From NCBI GenBank assembly GCA_050694275.1, contig JBOGXF010000052.1, positions 1 through 13,074 of the forward strand: a DNA stretch of 13,074 nt. Direction: 5' to 3'. Under the pieces are notes generated by a model. That model made no database searches and was not told the origin of the DNA. It saw only the letters and a program-made list of their open reading frames with translations. Source of the stretch: JBOGXF01 sp050694275. GTDB lineage: Bacteria > Actinomycetota > CADDZG01 > WHSQ01. The position numbers were made by a program, and so were the translations under genes. Of the stretch, positions 1-6,382 are shown piece by piece. Each line of letters starts with the position of its first letter. Position 1 is the stretch's first letter.

Positions 1-626
1 GACTCGCGCGCGCGCCACTCTCGCACGGCCGCGTGATCCCCGGACAGAAGGACGTCGGGAACCCGATGCCCCCGGAACTCCGCCGGCCGTGTGTACTGCG
101 GGTGTTCCAGCAACCCGGAGACGTGAGACTCGGACTCGAGCGACGCGACGTTTCCGAGCACCCCCGGCAAGAGGCGGGACACCGCTTCGATGACCACCAG
201 CGCGGGCAGCTCGCCCCCCGCCAGGACGTAGTCCCCGATCGACAGCTCCTCGTCGGCGAGGTGCAGCGCGACCCGCTCATCGACCCCCTCATAACGACCG
301 CAGATGAGCACGAGATGCTCGAGCTGCGCGAGACGAGTCACCACCGAGTGATCGAGCCGGGCGCCCCGCGGGGATAGCAGCACGACGTAAGACGCATCGG
401 TGATCAAAGGCTCGACCGCGTCGAATATCGGCTCTGGGCGCATCACCATGCCGGCGCCGCCTCCGTAGGGCTCGTCGTCGACCGAGCGGTGCTTGCCGAG
501 ACCATGCTCCCGGAGGTCGTGCACCGTCACCTTGATCGTCCCCGCCTCGATCGCCTTTCCGAGCAGGCCCGACTTCAGCGGCGCGACCACCATCTCGGGA
601 AAGATCGTGACGACATCGACGCGCAT
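1..626 (-). CDS. trmD: tRNA (guanine37-N1)-methyltransferase TrmD, 3' end cut by window edge
   Basis: TrmD methylates N1 of G37 next to the tRNA anticodon with S-adenosylmethionine, which prevents +1 frameshifting; it acts in the cytoplasm as a knotted SPOUT dimer. About 208 residues are visible, starting MRVDVVTIFPEM. The family is usually 230–250 residues, so roughly 30–40 C-terminal residues lie outside the window. Diagnostic pieces are DDEPYGGGAGMVM (residues 50–62), LICGRYEGVDER (107–118), the knot segment SIGDYVLAGGE (129–139), RLLPGVLG (151–158) and GLLEHPQYTRP (171–181). The ATG lies 10 nt after the rimM stop, with no clear Shine-Dalgarno motif, so it is last in the rpsP-khpA-rimM-trmD operon. 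Oddity: the Asp expected five residues before GLLE (E. coli Asp169, the proposed general base) is Glu166. The family call is secure. Confidence 0.96.
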   Translation of the reverse strand, partial: MRVDVVTIFPEMVVAPLKSGLLGKAIEAGTIKVTVHDLREHGLGKHRSVDDEPYGGGAGMVMRPEPIFDAVEPLITDASYVVLLSPRGARLDHSVVTRLAQLEHLVLICGRYEGVDERVALHLADEELSIGDYVLAGGELPALVVIEAVSRLLPGVLGNVASLESESHVSGLLEHPQYTRPAEFRGHRVPDVLLSGDHAAVREWRARE

Positions 627-636
627 CAGCGGCTCA

Positions 637-1140
637 CTAATCGAGCAATCCTGGAGGAGGGTCAAGCACGACGCGGCGCGCGTCGGCATCGACTTCCACG
701 ACGATCTCCTTGACGACCGGGATCAGCCGCTCGCCCCGCGCCGTCGAGACGACCAGCAGGTCCTGTGCGGGGCCCGGACGAACGGATTCGATCGCGCCGA
801 GCTCCTCACCGGCGGCATCGTAGACGCGGCAGCCGATGAGATCGTGCTCCCAGAACTCGTCGTCCTCGAGCGACCGCACGTCTGTGGATGGGACGAAGAC
901 GGCCCCTCGAAGTGCCTCGGCCTCCTCGCGCGACGACACACCTTCGAACTTCACGAGCAGACGGTTGCGATGGCGGCGCGATTCCTCGACGAAAAGCGCG
1001 CGTCCGTTCTCGTGGGTCAGGCCAGCTCCGGGGGCGAAGCGGTCGGGGTCGTCGGAGACGGGCATGACATAGACCTCGCCGGAGATACCGTGAGGCTTGC
1101 CGATCTCGCCGGCGATGAGCCTGGCCGGAAGGTCTCTCAG
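637..1140 (-). CDS. rimM: Ribosome maturation factor RimM, apparent CTG start
   Basis: RimM binds S19 in the 30S head and helps 16S processing and head assembly. With the start chosen here the protein has 167 residues, typical for the family. The N-terminal RimM barrel shows LIAGEIGKPHGISGEVYV (residues 8–25) and the PRC barrel starts near 100, with LIGCRVYDAAGEELGAIESV and a C-terminal PPPGLLD. No ATG, GTG or TTG occurs in this frame between position 1341 and the conserved N-terminus. The first ATG downstream (residue 26) would delete the GKPHG signature. The only credible start is CTG at 1138–1140, overlapping the khpA TGA as CTGA, with a GAGG motif 7 nt upstream. The preceding khpA start has the same arrangement (GTGA). 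The family call is firm; the start is inferred. A sequencing error in the start codon is the main alternative. Confidence 0.93.
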   Translation of the reverse strand: MRDLPARLIAGEIGKPHGISGEVYVMPVSDDPDRFAPGAGLTHENGRALFVEESRRHRNRLLVKFEGVSSREEAEALRGAVFVPSTDVRSLEDDEFWEHDLIGCRVYDAAGEELGAIESVRPGPAQDLLVVSTARGERLIPVVKEIVVEVDADARRVVLDPPPGLLD

Positions 1141-1373
1141 TCCACCACCTCGAGTAACACCGGGCGGTCGTCGCGCTGCCCGGCTGCTTTGGCGAGTGTG
1201 CGCAGACTGCGGATGATGCGACCGCGCTTCCCGATGACTTTGCCCATGTCGTCGGGATGAACCGACAGCTCGATGATCAGCGCCCCCTTCTCTCCTTCGA
1301 TCTCCTCGATCTGCAGGTCCTCCGGGTGATCGACGAGCCACGGGATGACGTATTCGACGAGCTCTCGGCTCAC
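1137..1373 (-). CDS. khpA: KH-domain RNA-binding protein KhpA
   Basis: This 78-residue protein is a single KH domain, the normal size for KhpA, which binds RNA and partners KhpB/EloR to influence cell elongation and division in Gram-positives. The N-terminal ELVEYVIPWLVDHPEDL (residues 4–20) and the middle DDMGKVIGKRGRIIRSLRTL (41–60) carry the GxxG nucleic-acid loop (GKRG, 48–51). The GTG start at 1373–1371 overlaps the rpsP TGA by four bases (GTGA), and GGAG lies about 11 nt upstream. Position between rpsP and rimM is the conserved actinobacterial arrangement. An open frame extends upstream to 1916 but lies wholly antisense-free inside rpsP in another frame, so it is not used. Call firm; the cellular role in this organism is inferred from the family. 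Confidence 0.95.
   Translation of the reverse strand: MSRELVEYVIPWLVDHPEDLQIEEIEGEKGALIIELSVHPDDMGKVIGKRGRIIRSLRTLAKAAGQRDDRPVLLEVVD
1148..1151 (-). promoter_or_regulatory. Ribosome binding site that supports the rimM CTG start
   Basis: The minus strand reads GAGG, then 7 nt, then CTG. The site lies inside the last codons of khpA. Its spacing is near ideal for a start at 1140 and does not serve any ATG, GTG or TTG in the rimM frame. Confidence 0.45.
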
Positions 1374-1801
1374 GACTTCGGTTGCTCCTCTTCGGCTTCG
1401 GGAGCGGCGGCTGTCTCCGCTTCGGGAGCGGCGGGCGCCTGATCGACCGCCTCGGGAACCTCGGCGGGGGCGGCTTCGGTTTCGGGAGCCTCTTCGGTTT
1501 CGGTCTCGTCGACGGAGGCGGCGCGCGTCGCCTTCACCTTCGGCTTGGGCTCGGGCGCGACCTTGCCCTCGATGGCGATGTCGAGCAATCGCCTGACCTG
1601 CTCCGAGGGCTGGGCGCCGCGGTCGAGCCAGTAGCGGGCCCGGTCGGTGTCGATCACCACCTCGGACGGCTCGGTGCGGGGCTGGTAGCGTCCGATCGCC
1701 TCGATGATCCGGCCGTCGCGGGGGCTGCGGGAGTCCGCCACCACCACGCGATAGGACGGCTGCTTCCGCTTGCCGACGCGCATCAACCTGATCCTGACCA
1801 T
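1370..1801 (-). CDS. rpsP: 30S ribosomal protein bS16 with long acidic C-terminal tail
   Basis: bS16 binds 16S rRNA in the body of the small subunit and is needed early in assembly. The protein has 143 residues: a conserved core of about 80 residues (MVRIRLMRVGKRKQPSYRVV at 1–20, then DGRIIEAIGRYQP and RARYWLDRGAQPSEQVRRLL) followed by about 60 residues of Glu/Ala/Pro-rich low-complexity sequence. Classic bS16 is 80–90 residues; long A/E/P tails occur in Actinobacteria. A strong AAGGAGA ribosome binding site (1805–1811) lies 3 nt before the ATG. First gene of a coupled rpsP-khpA-rimM-trmD operon. The tail DNA contains a 16-nt direct repeat (1395–1410 and 1419–1434), consistent with expansion of A/P/E codons. 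Confidence 0.97.
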   Translation of the reverse strand: MVRIRLMRVGKRKQPSYRVVVADSRSPRDGRIIEAIGRYQPRTEPSEVVIDTDRARYWLDRGAQPSEQVRRLLDIAIEGKVAPEPKPKVKATRAASVDETETEEAPETEAAPAEVPEAVDQAPAAPEAETAAAPEAEEEQPKS

Positions 1802-1851
1802 GGTTCTCCTTAACGAGGGAATTCGTACGCGGGGAAAGCGATATTAGCAGG

Positions 1852-3198
1852 TCACAGGCCCAGGCCCGGTGGCAGCTTGACCCCTCCGGGGAGTCGCGGC
1901 TTGCCTCCCTTGCCACCGGTCATGGTCTTCATGAGCTTGCGTACCTGGTCGAACTGCTTGACGAGCTTGTTGATGTCCTGCACCGACGTCCCCGAACCGC
2001 GCGCAATGCGCGCCCGGCGGCTGCCGTTCAACAGTGACGGGTCGTTGCGCTCCGCCCTCGTCATGGACCGGATGATGGCTTCGACCCGCGGAAGCTGCTC
2101 CTCGACCTGGGCATCCCCGATGGGGAGCTTCGACATGCCGGGGAGCATCCCGAGGACCTGCGAGAGCGGACCCATTTTCTTCAGCGCCTGCAGCTGGTCG
2201 AGGAAGTCGTCGAACGTGAACTCGGCGCGCCGGAGCTTCTCCTCCATCTTCTGTGCCTGCGCCTCGTCGAACGCGGTCTCGGCCTTCTCGATGAGGGTGA
2301 GCATGTCGCCCATGCCCAGGATGCGAGACGCCATGCGGTCGGGATGGAACGCCTCGAGGTCGTCGAGCTTCTCCCCTATTCCGGCGAACTTGACCGGCCG
2401 CTCGGTGACGTAAGACATCGAGAGCGCGGCCCCGCCGCGCGCGTCGCCGTCGAGCTTGGTCAGGATGACGCCGGTGACGTCGACCTCCTCGAGGAACGCC
2501 TCGGCGACGTTGACTGCATCCTGTCCGGTCATTGCGTCGCACACGAGCAGCGTCTCGGTTGGAGAGAGCACTCCCTCGACGTCGTGAAGCTCAGCCATCA
2601 GCTGGGAATCGACATGCATCCGTCCGGCGGTGTCGACGATCAGATCGGTAGAGGCTTCGTCGGTCGCATGGGCAAGCGCCTCGCGCGCCACGGCGACCGC
2701 GTCATGCGCGTCCGGACGCGCATGCACCGGGACGCCGGCCTGCTCGCCGAGGAGCTGGAGCTGCCTGATGGCCGCCGGTCGCCTGAGGTCGCACGCCGCG
2801 AGGAGCGGCCGGCGGCCCTGCTTCTTCAGGAAGAGGGCAAGCTTTGCGGCCGCGGTCGTCTTGCCAGATCCCTGCAGGCCGGCGATGAGCACGACCCGGG
2901 GTGGCTTGGGAGCCGGGTCGAGGCCGACCGCCTCGTGCCCGAGGACGTCGATGAGGGCAGCGTGAACGAGCTTGATGACCTGCTGGGCGGGGGTCAGGCT
3001 CTTGTGGATCTCGGCCCCCGCGGCCCGCTCGCGCACGTCGGCGACGAACGCCTTGACGACCTTGAGGGAGACATCCGCCTCGAGCAAGGCAAGCCGGATC
3101 TCGCGGAGGACCTCGTCGACCTGGTTCTCGCTCAGGCGCCCCCGCGATCTCAGGCGCGTGAAGATGTCGTCCAGGCGGCCGCTCAGGGTGTCGAACAC
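1852..3198 (-). CDS. ffh: Signal recognition particle GTPase Ffh (SRP54)
   Basis: Ffh binds SRP RNA and signal sequences of nascent membrane proteins and docks with FtsY in a GTP-dependent way at the membrane. The 448-residue length is standard. The N domain (1–95) is followed by the G domain with G1 GLQGSGKTT (107–115), DLRRPAA (137–143), G3 DTAGR (189–193), G4 TKLD (247–250) and FAGIGEKLDDLEAFHP (271–286). The Met-rich M domain (about 300–435) holds the RNA-binding segment SRRARIARGSGTSV (393–406). The tail is Gly/Lys/Pro-rich (GGKGGKPRLPGG, 428–439). The start is GTG at 3198; no strong Shine-Dalgarno is seen, only a GGGG tract. It lies 50 nt upstream of rpsP and 130 nt downstream of the SDR gene, so it may have its own promoter. 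No missing motif. Confidence 0.98.
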   Translation of the reverse strand: MFDTLSGRLDDIFTRLRSRGRLSENQVDEVLREIRLALLEADVSLKVVKAFVADVRERAAGAEIHKSLTPAQQVIKLVHAALIDVLGHEAVGLDPAPKPPRVVLIAGLQGSGKTTAAAKLALFLKKQGRRPLLAACDLRRPAAIRQLQLLGEQAGVPVHARPDAHDAVAVAREALAHATDEASTDLIVDTAGRMHVDSQLMAELHDVEGVLSPTETLLVCDAMTGQDAVNVAEAFLEEVDVTGVILTKLDGDARGGAALSMSYVTERPVKFAGIGEKLDDLEAFHPDRMASRILGMGDMLTLIEKAETAFDEAQAQKMEEKLRRAEFTFDDFLDQLQALKKMGPLSQVLGMLPGMSKLPIGDAQVEEQLPRVEAIIRSMTRAERNDPSLLNGSRRARIARGSGTSVQDINKLVKQFDQVRKLMKTMTGGKGGKPRLPGGVKLPPGLGL

Positions 3199-3217
3199 GC
3201 CCCAAGGGTACGGGAGC

Positions 3218-3241
3218 GGAGCCGGCCCGGGAGCCGGCCCG
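3218..3241. repeat. Two tandem copies of a 12-nt GC repeat in the ffh leader
   Basis: The 12-mer GGAGCCGGCCCG occurs twice back to back (3218–3229 and 3230–3241), 20 nt upstream of the ffh GTG. Each copy contains the self-complementary GCCGGC, so the copies can pair with each other (3221–3226 with 3233–3238, 6-nt loop) in an RNA leader. Whether this matters for translation is unknown. Confidence 0.5.
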
Positions 3242-3275
3242 CCACTCTGTCGCGGGACACCCTTATGGCCGGTCG

Positions 3276-3298
3276 GTCTGGTCCGTTGTTGACCAGAC
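3276..3298. promoter_or_regulatory. Perfect 8-bp inverted repeat between SDR gene and ffh
   Basis: GTCTGGTC (3276–3283) and GACCAGAC (3291–3298) form a perfect inverted repeat with a 7-nt spacer. It lies 31 nt after the SDR stop on the minus strand. There is no T tract after it in the transcribed direction. It could be an RNA hairpin (a tail-less terminator) or a dyad operator upstream of ffh; the sequence does not decide. Confidence 0.35.
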
Positions 3299-3328
3299 GA
3301 CGAACCACACCGACCACAAGGTTTGGGG

Positions 3329-4231
3329 TCAGCGCATATAGCGCGCGAGGCCCTCTCCGAGGGGGATCGGGTGGACGTCGAGGACCTTCTCGAGATCGGT
3401 GGTGTCGACGAGGCCGTCCTGGACCGCGAAATCGATCCCGTGGGGCGTCATCGGGGGGGCCGGGAGCAGTATCAGGGGGGCCGTCCCGAGCTTGGCCAGG
3501 GCGGTCGGGATGGGAACGACCAGCCGCCGTCGGCCCAGGACCCCGAGCATCGTTCGGATGATCTCGTCCATGGTCAGCACGTCTGGTCCCCCGATCTCGA
3601 AGACCCGGCCCCACGCGTCGGGCGACGCAAAGATCCGGCGCACGGCGAGCGCGATGTCGTCGACGAACACGGGCTGAATCCGCTGGGGCCTCATGCCGAG
3701 GCGCGGGACCACCGGCGAGAAACGAGAGATGGCGGCGAGGCGGTTGAGGGCCCGGTCCTCGGGGCCGTAGGCCCAAGAGGGCCTCAGGATGGAATAGGTG
3801 AGACCGCTGTGCTCGATGGCTCCTTCCGCTCGGCCCTTGGCCCGATACCAGGTCTTGTCGCTCGCCGGATCGGCGCCGGCGCCGCTGATGTATACGTATC
3901 GCTCGATGCGTGACTGCTTGGCCTCGGCGAGCAGATGCTCGGTCCCCTGGCGGTCGAAACGATCGTAGGTCAGCCCCTTGCGCGGCACTTCGACCGGGTG
4001 GTTGGGGAATTGAACCGCCCCGACGACTCCCTGGGCATCCGTAAAAACCCCGCTCAGGGTGCGCGCCTCGAGGACGTCGGCGCGTGCCGCGCTCGCGCCC
4101 TCGAGCTCGGGGATCCTCGACATCTCGTCCGGCGCACGCGTGAGCACGGTGACCTCGTGGCCATCGTCCATGAGCGCCCGCGAGATGTGCCGGCCGAGGA
4201 ACCCGGTGCCCCCGGCGACGACGATCTTCAT
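3329..4231 (-). CDS. NAD(P)-binding atypical/extended SDR (NDUFA9-like epimerase family)
   Basis: A 300-residue Rossmann-fold protein of the NAD-dependent epimerase / NAD(P)H-binding family, closest by eye to the complex-I NDUFA9-like atypical SDRs. The N-terminal MKIVVAGGTGFLGRHISRAL (1–20) has the dinucleotide motif GGTGFLG. YVYISGAGA (112–120), YSILRPSWAYGPED (146–159) and PVFVDDIALAV (187–197) follow the family order. At the usual YxxxK site the sequence is W128-Y-R-A-K132, so the expected Tyr is Trp with a Tyr one place later; classical SDR catalysis is therefore doubtful. The ATG overlaps the ftsY TGA as ATGA and has no Shine-Dalgarno, which implies translation coupled to ftsY. Substrate unknown. 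No membrane segment is obvious, although 250–262 is hydrophobic and Pro-rich. An open frame continues upstream to 4822, but only as a shadow inside ftsY. Confidence 0.9.
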   Translation of the reverse strand: MKIVVAGGTGFLGRHISRALMDDGHEVTVLTRAPDEMSRIPELEGASAARADVLEARTLSGVFTDAQGVVGAVQFPNHPVEVPRKGLTYDRFDRQGTEHLLAEAKQSRIERYVYISGAGADPASDKTWYRAKGRAEGAIEHSGLTYSILRPSWAYGPEDRALNRLAAISRFSPVVPRLGMRPQRIQPVFVDDIALAVRRIFASPDAWGRVFEIGGPDVLTMDEIIRTMLGVLGRRRLVVPIPTALAKLGTAPLILLPAPPMTPHGIDFAVQDGLVDTTDLEKVLDVHPIPLGEGLARYMR

Positions 4232-5352
4232 GAAAGGAGTGCGTCGACGTAGGTCTTGGGGTCGAACGGTTCGAGGTCGCCCACCGCCTCGCCGATCCCG
4301 ATGAGCTTGATCGGGATGCCGAGGGTGTCCTCGATGGTGAGGGCGATACCCCCTTTGGCGGTGCCGTCGAGCTTGGTGAGCACGACCCCGCTGACCCCCG
4401 CCGAGAGCGCGAACTCGCGCGCCTGTGCGAGACCGTTCTGTCCGCCGGTCGCATCGATGACCAGTAACGACTCGTCGACGTGCCCCTCCTTCTCGATGAC
4501 GCGCCTCACCTTCGCCAGCTCGTCCATCAACGGGACCTTGGTGTGAAGCCGACCTGCGGTGTCGACGATCAGGACATCGGTGCTGCGGGCGCGCGCGTGC
4601 TGGTAGGCGTCGAACGCCACCGCTCCCGGATCCGCCCCCTGTTGGTGCTTGATCACATCCGCTCCGGTTCGCTCGCCCCAGATGCTGAGTTGTTCGTCCG
4701 CAGCCGCGCGAAACGTGTCCGAGGCCGCGAGGGCGACGGTCTTGCCGCGCGCTGTGAGATCGAACGCGAGCTTGCCGATGGTCGTGGTCTTGCCGGTTCC
4801 GTTGACGCCGACGATCATCCACACGGTTGGACGCCCGGTGGCGAGCACCAGCGAACGATCGCGGTCGGCGAAGAGGGAGACGAGCTCGTCTGCCAGCAGC
4901 GTTCGCAGATCCTGGGACTCGGTGGTCTTGCGCTCGCGCGCCTTTTCTTTGAGGTCTTCGACGATGCGAGTTGCGGCCTCGACCCCCACGTCGGCCTGGA
5001 TCAGCGCGGCCTCGATGTCGTCCCAGGTCTCGGGGGCCGGCCCCCGACCGAGCGCGTCGGTAAGCCGATCGGCGAGAAACCTGCGGCTCTTGAGGAGCCG
5101 ATCGCGCAGCGAGGGACGGGCAGGTACCGGCGGGACCTCGACCGGAGCCTCGATCGCGTCCTCGATGACTTCAGGCTCGGCTGCGGGGGGCCGAACCTCG
5201 ACATCGCGTACCCGCTCGATCGTCTCGAGATCGCCGCGCGAGGATGGTCCGGTGTCGCTCGGCGGGCGCTTCCACCGGATCACGACCACGGCCGCGACCA
5301 GCACGAGCAGCGCGAGGACGACGAGCAGCTCGGGGACGATTCCTGCAGGCAT
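4228..5352 (-). CDS. ftsY: SRP receptor GTPase FtsY with N-terminal membrane anchor
   Basis: FtsY receives SRP–ribosome complexes at the membrane through its NG domain and hydrolyses GTP together with Ffh. The 374-residue protein has a hydrophobic segment at about 8–26 (ELLVVLALLVLVAAVVVI), a basic stop (RWKRPP), an acidic Pro-rich linker (40–80), the N domain (about 82–165) and the G domain. GTPase motifs are GVNGTGKTTT (182–191), DTFRAAADEQL (212–222), DTAGR (264–268), TKLDGTAKGG (326–335) and IGIGEAVGDLEPFDP (351–365). The ATG start at 5352 lacks a clear Shine-Dalgarno but keeps the anchor at the extreme N-terminus. Its 3' end overlaps the SDR gene by 4 nt. In related genomes ftsY directly follows smc; here a plus-strand gene separates them. 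Confidence 0.97.
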   Translation of the reverse strand: MPAGIVPELLVVLALLVLVAAVVVIRWKRPPSDTGPSSRGDLETIERVRDVEVRPPAAEPEVIEDAIEAPVEVPPVPARPSLRDRLLKSRRFLADRLTDALGRGPAPETWDDIEAALIQADVGVEAATRIVEDLKEKARERKTTESQDLRTLLADELVSLFADRDRSLVLATGRPTVWMIVGVNGTGKTTTIGKLAFDLTARGKTVALAASDTFRAAADEQLSIWGERTGADVIKHQQGADPGAVAFDAYQHARARSTDVLIVDTAGRLHTKVPLMDELAKVRRVIEKEGHVDESLLVIDATGGQNGLAQAREFALSAGVSGVVLTKLDGTAKGGIALTIEDTLGIPIKLIGIGEAVGDLEPFDPKTYVDALLS

Positions 5353-5410
5353 AGCGCGAGGCTAAACGACGGTGCAGGGGCCCGACCCTGCCGGGGCGAA
5401 CCTTCTAGGC

Positions 5411-6382
5411 GTGACTCCTGCCAGGCCGGTTCTAGTAGCGGCGGCGACCCTTTTGCTCGCCCCGGTGGCGCCGTCGGCCGCGCGGGCCTCCGACGCGAAC
5501 CCGTGGCTCGACCGTCGCGTGCTCAACATCGCCCACCAGGGCGGCGAGATCGAGGCCCCGTCGAACACGCTCTTCGCGCTCAAGACCGCGGTCGAGAAGG
5601 GGGGCGATGTCCTCGAGCTCGACGTCCACGCCACGGCCGACCGCAAGCTCGTCGTGCTCCACGACTCCACCGTCGACCGCACCACGAATGGCGAAGGACG
5701 CGTCGATCAGATGAGCCTGGAAGAGATCAAGGAGCTGGACGCGGCCTACTGGTTCGTGCCCGACTGCGGGACGTGCCACGACGAGCCCGACGACGCGTAC
5801 GAATACCGAGGGTTCGCCACCGGCGACCGATCCATACCGAGCAACCTCAAGCGCTTCGAGCCAAACGACTTTCGCATCCCCACCCTGCGAGAAGTGTTCG
5901 AGGCGTTCCCCAATATGTTCATCAACATCGAGATCAAGGAGACCGCTCCCGAGACCGTGCCGTACGAAAGAGAGCTTGCGGAGCTGCTCGCGGAGTTCGA
6001 GCGCACCGACGACACGATCGTGGTGTCCTTCTACGACGATGCGGTCGAGCGGTTCAAGCTGCTTGCACCCGAGGTCCACACCGCCACCGCGACGGGTGAG
6101 ACCGCGGCCTTCTACCTCACCACCCAGGGACCGCTGCCGGGCGCGCCGAACCCTCGATATCAGGCTCTGCAGGTACCGATAGAGTTCAACGGCATCGAGG
6201 TCGTCACGGAGGAGTTCGTGGCCGACGCGCACGCCAACGATCTCGCGGTACATGTGTGGACGATCAATTCACTCGACGACATGGAGTGGCTCATCGACAT
6301 TGGGGTCGACGGGATCATGACCGACCGCCCGACCCTGTTGGAAAAAGTGCTGAAGAAAGAGAAGGTCCGCTACGCGGACTAG
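5411..6382 (+). CDS. Secreted glycerophosphodiester phosphodiesterase (GDPD) family protein
   Basis: GDPD enzymes hydrolyse glycerophosphodiesters to sn-glycerol-3-phosphate and an alcohol. From the GTG at 5411 the protein has 323 residues and begins with a signal peptide: hydrophobic core VLVAAATLLLAPVA (7–20) and a likely cleavage after ARA (26). An in-frame GTG at 5372 would add 13 residues and weaken the signal, so I prefer 5411. Catalytic landmarks are IAHQGG (His42), LELDVH (Glu69, Asp71, metal site), VVLHDSTVDRTTNGEG (His84), INIEIKE (Glu174) and the C-terminal VWTINSLDDMEWLIDIGVDGIMTDRP region. Oddities: HRG is HQG, and PENT is PSNT. A DCGTCHDEPDD insert (118–128) could bind metal or form a disulfide. 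This is the only plus-strand gene. It is divergent from ftsY, and its TAG shares the CTAG with the smc stop. Confidence 0.9.
   Translation: MTPARPVLVAAATLLLAPVAPSAARASDANPWLDRRVLNIAHQGGEIEAPSNTLFALKTAVEKGGDVLELDVHATADRKLVVLHDSTVDRTTNGEGRVDQMSLEEIKELDAAYWFVPDCGTCHDEPDDAYEYRGFATGDRSIPSNLKRFEPNDFRIPTLREVFEAFPNMFINIEIKETAPETVPYERELAELLAEFERTDDTIVVSFYDDAVERFKLLAPEVHTATATGETAAFYLTTQGPLPGAPNPRYQALQVPIEFNGIEVVTEEFVADAHANDLAVHVWTINSLDDMEWLIDIGVDGIMTDRPTLLEKVLKKEKVRYAD

Noticed and set aside
1395..1434. 16-nt direct repeat as a mobile or regulatory repeat
   Set aside because: It lies inside the A/P/E-rich coding tail of rpsP and is explained by repeated amino-acid composition.
1841..1846. TAATAT as a −10 box for rpsP
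   Set aside because: The hexamer is tempting, but no −35-like hexamer lies at a suitable distance and a single AT-rich hexamer is weak evidence.
2344..3561. 405-residue plus-strand frame opposite ffh and the SDR gene
   Set aside because: Antisense shadow with no recognisable motif and no ribosome site.
4232..4822. N-terminal extension of the SDR protein
   Set aside because: The extension lies in ftsY in another frame and reads as low-complexity Arg/Gly. The Rossmann motif begins exactly at the ATG at 4231.
4480..6099. 539-residue plus-strand frame across ftsY and the phosphodiesterase gene
   Set aside because: It runs antisense to ftsY and out of frame through the phosphodiesterase gene; both true genes have complete motifs, so this is a high-GC artefact.
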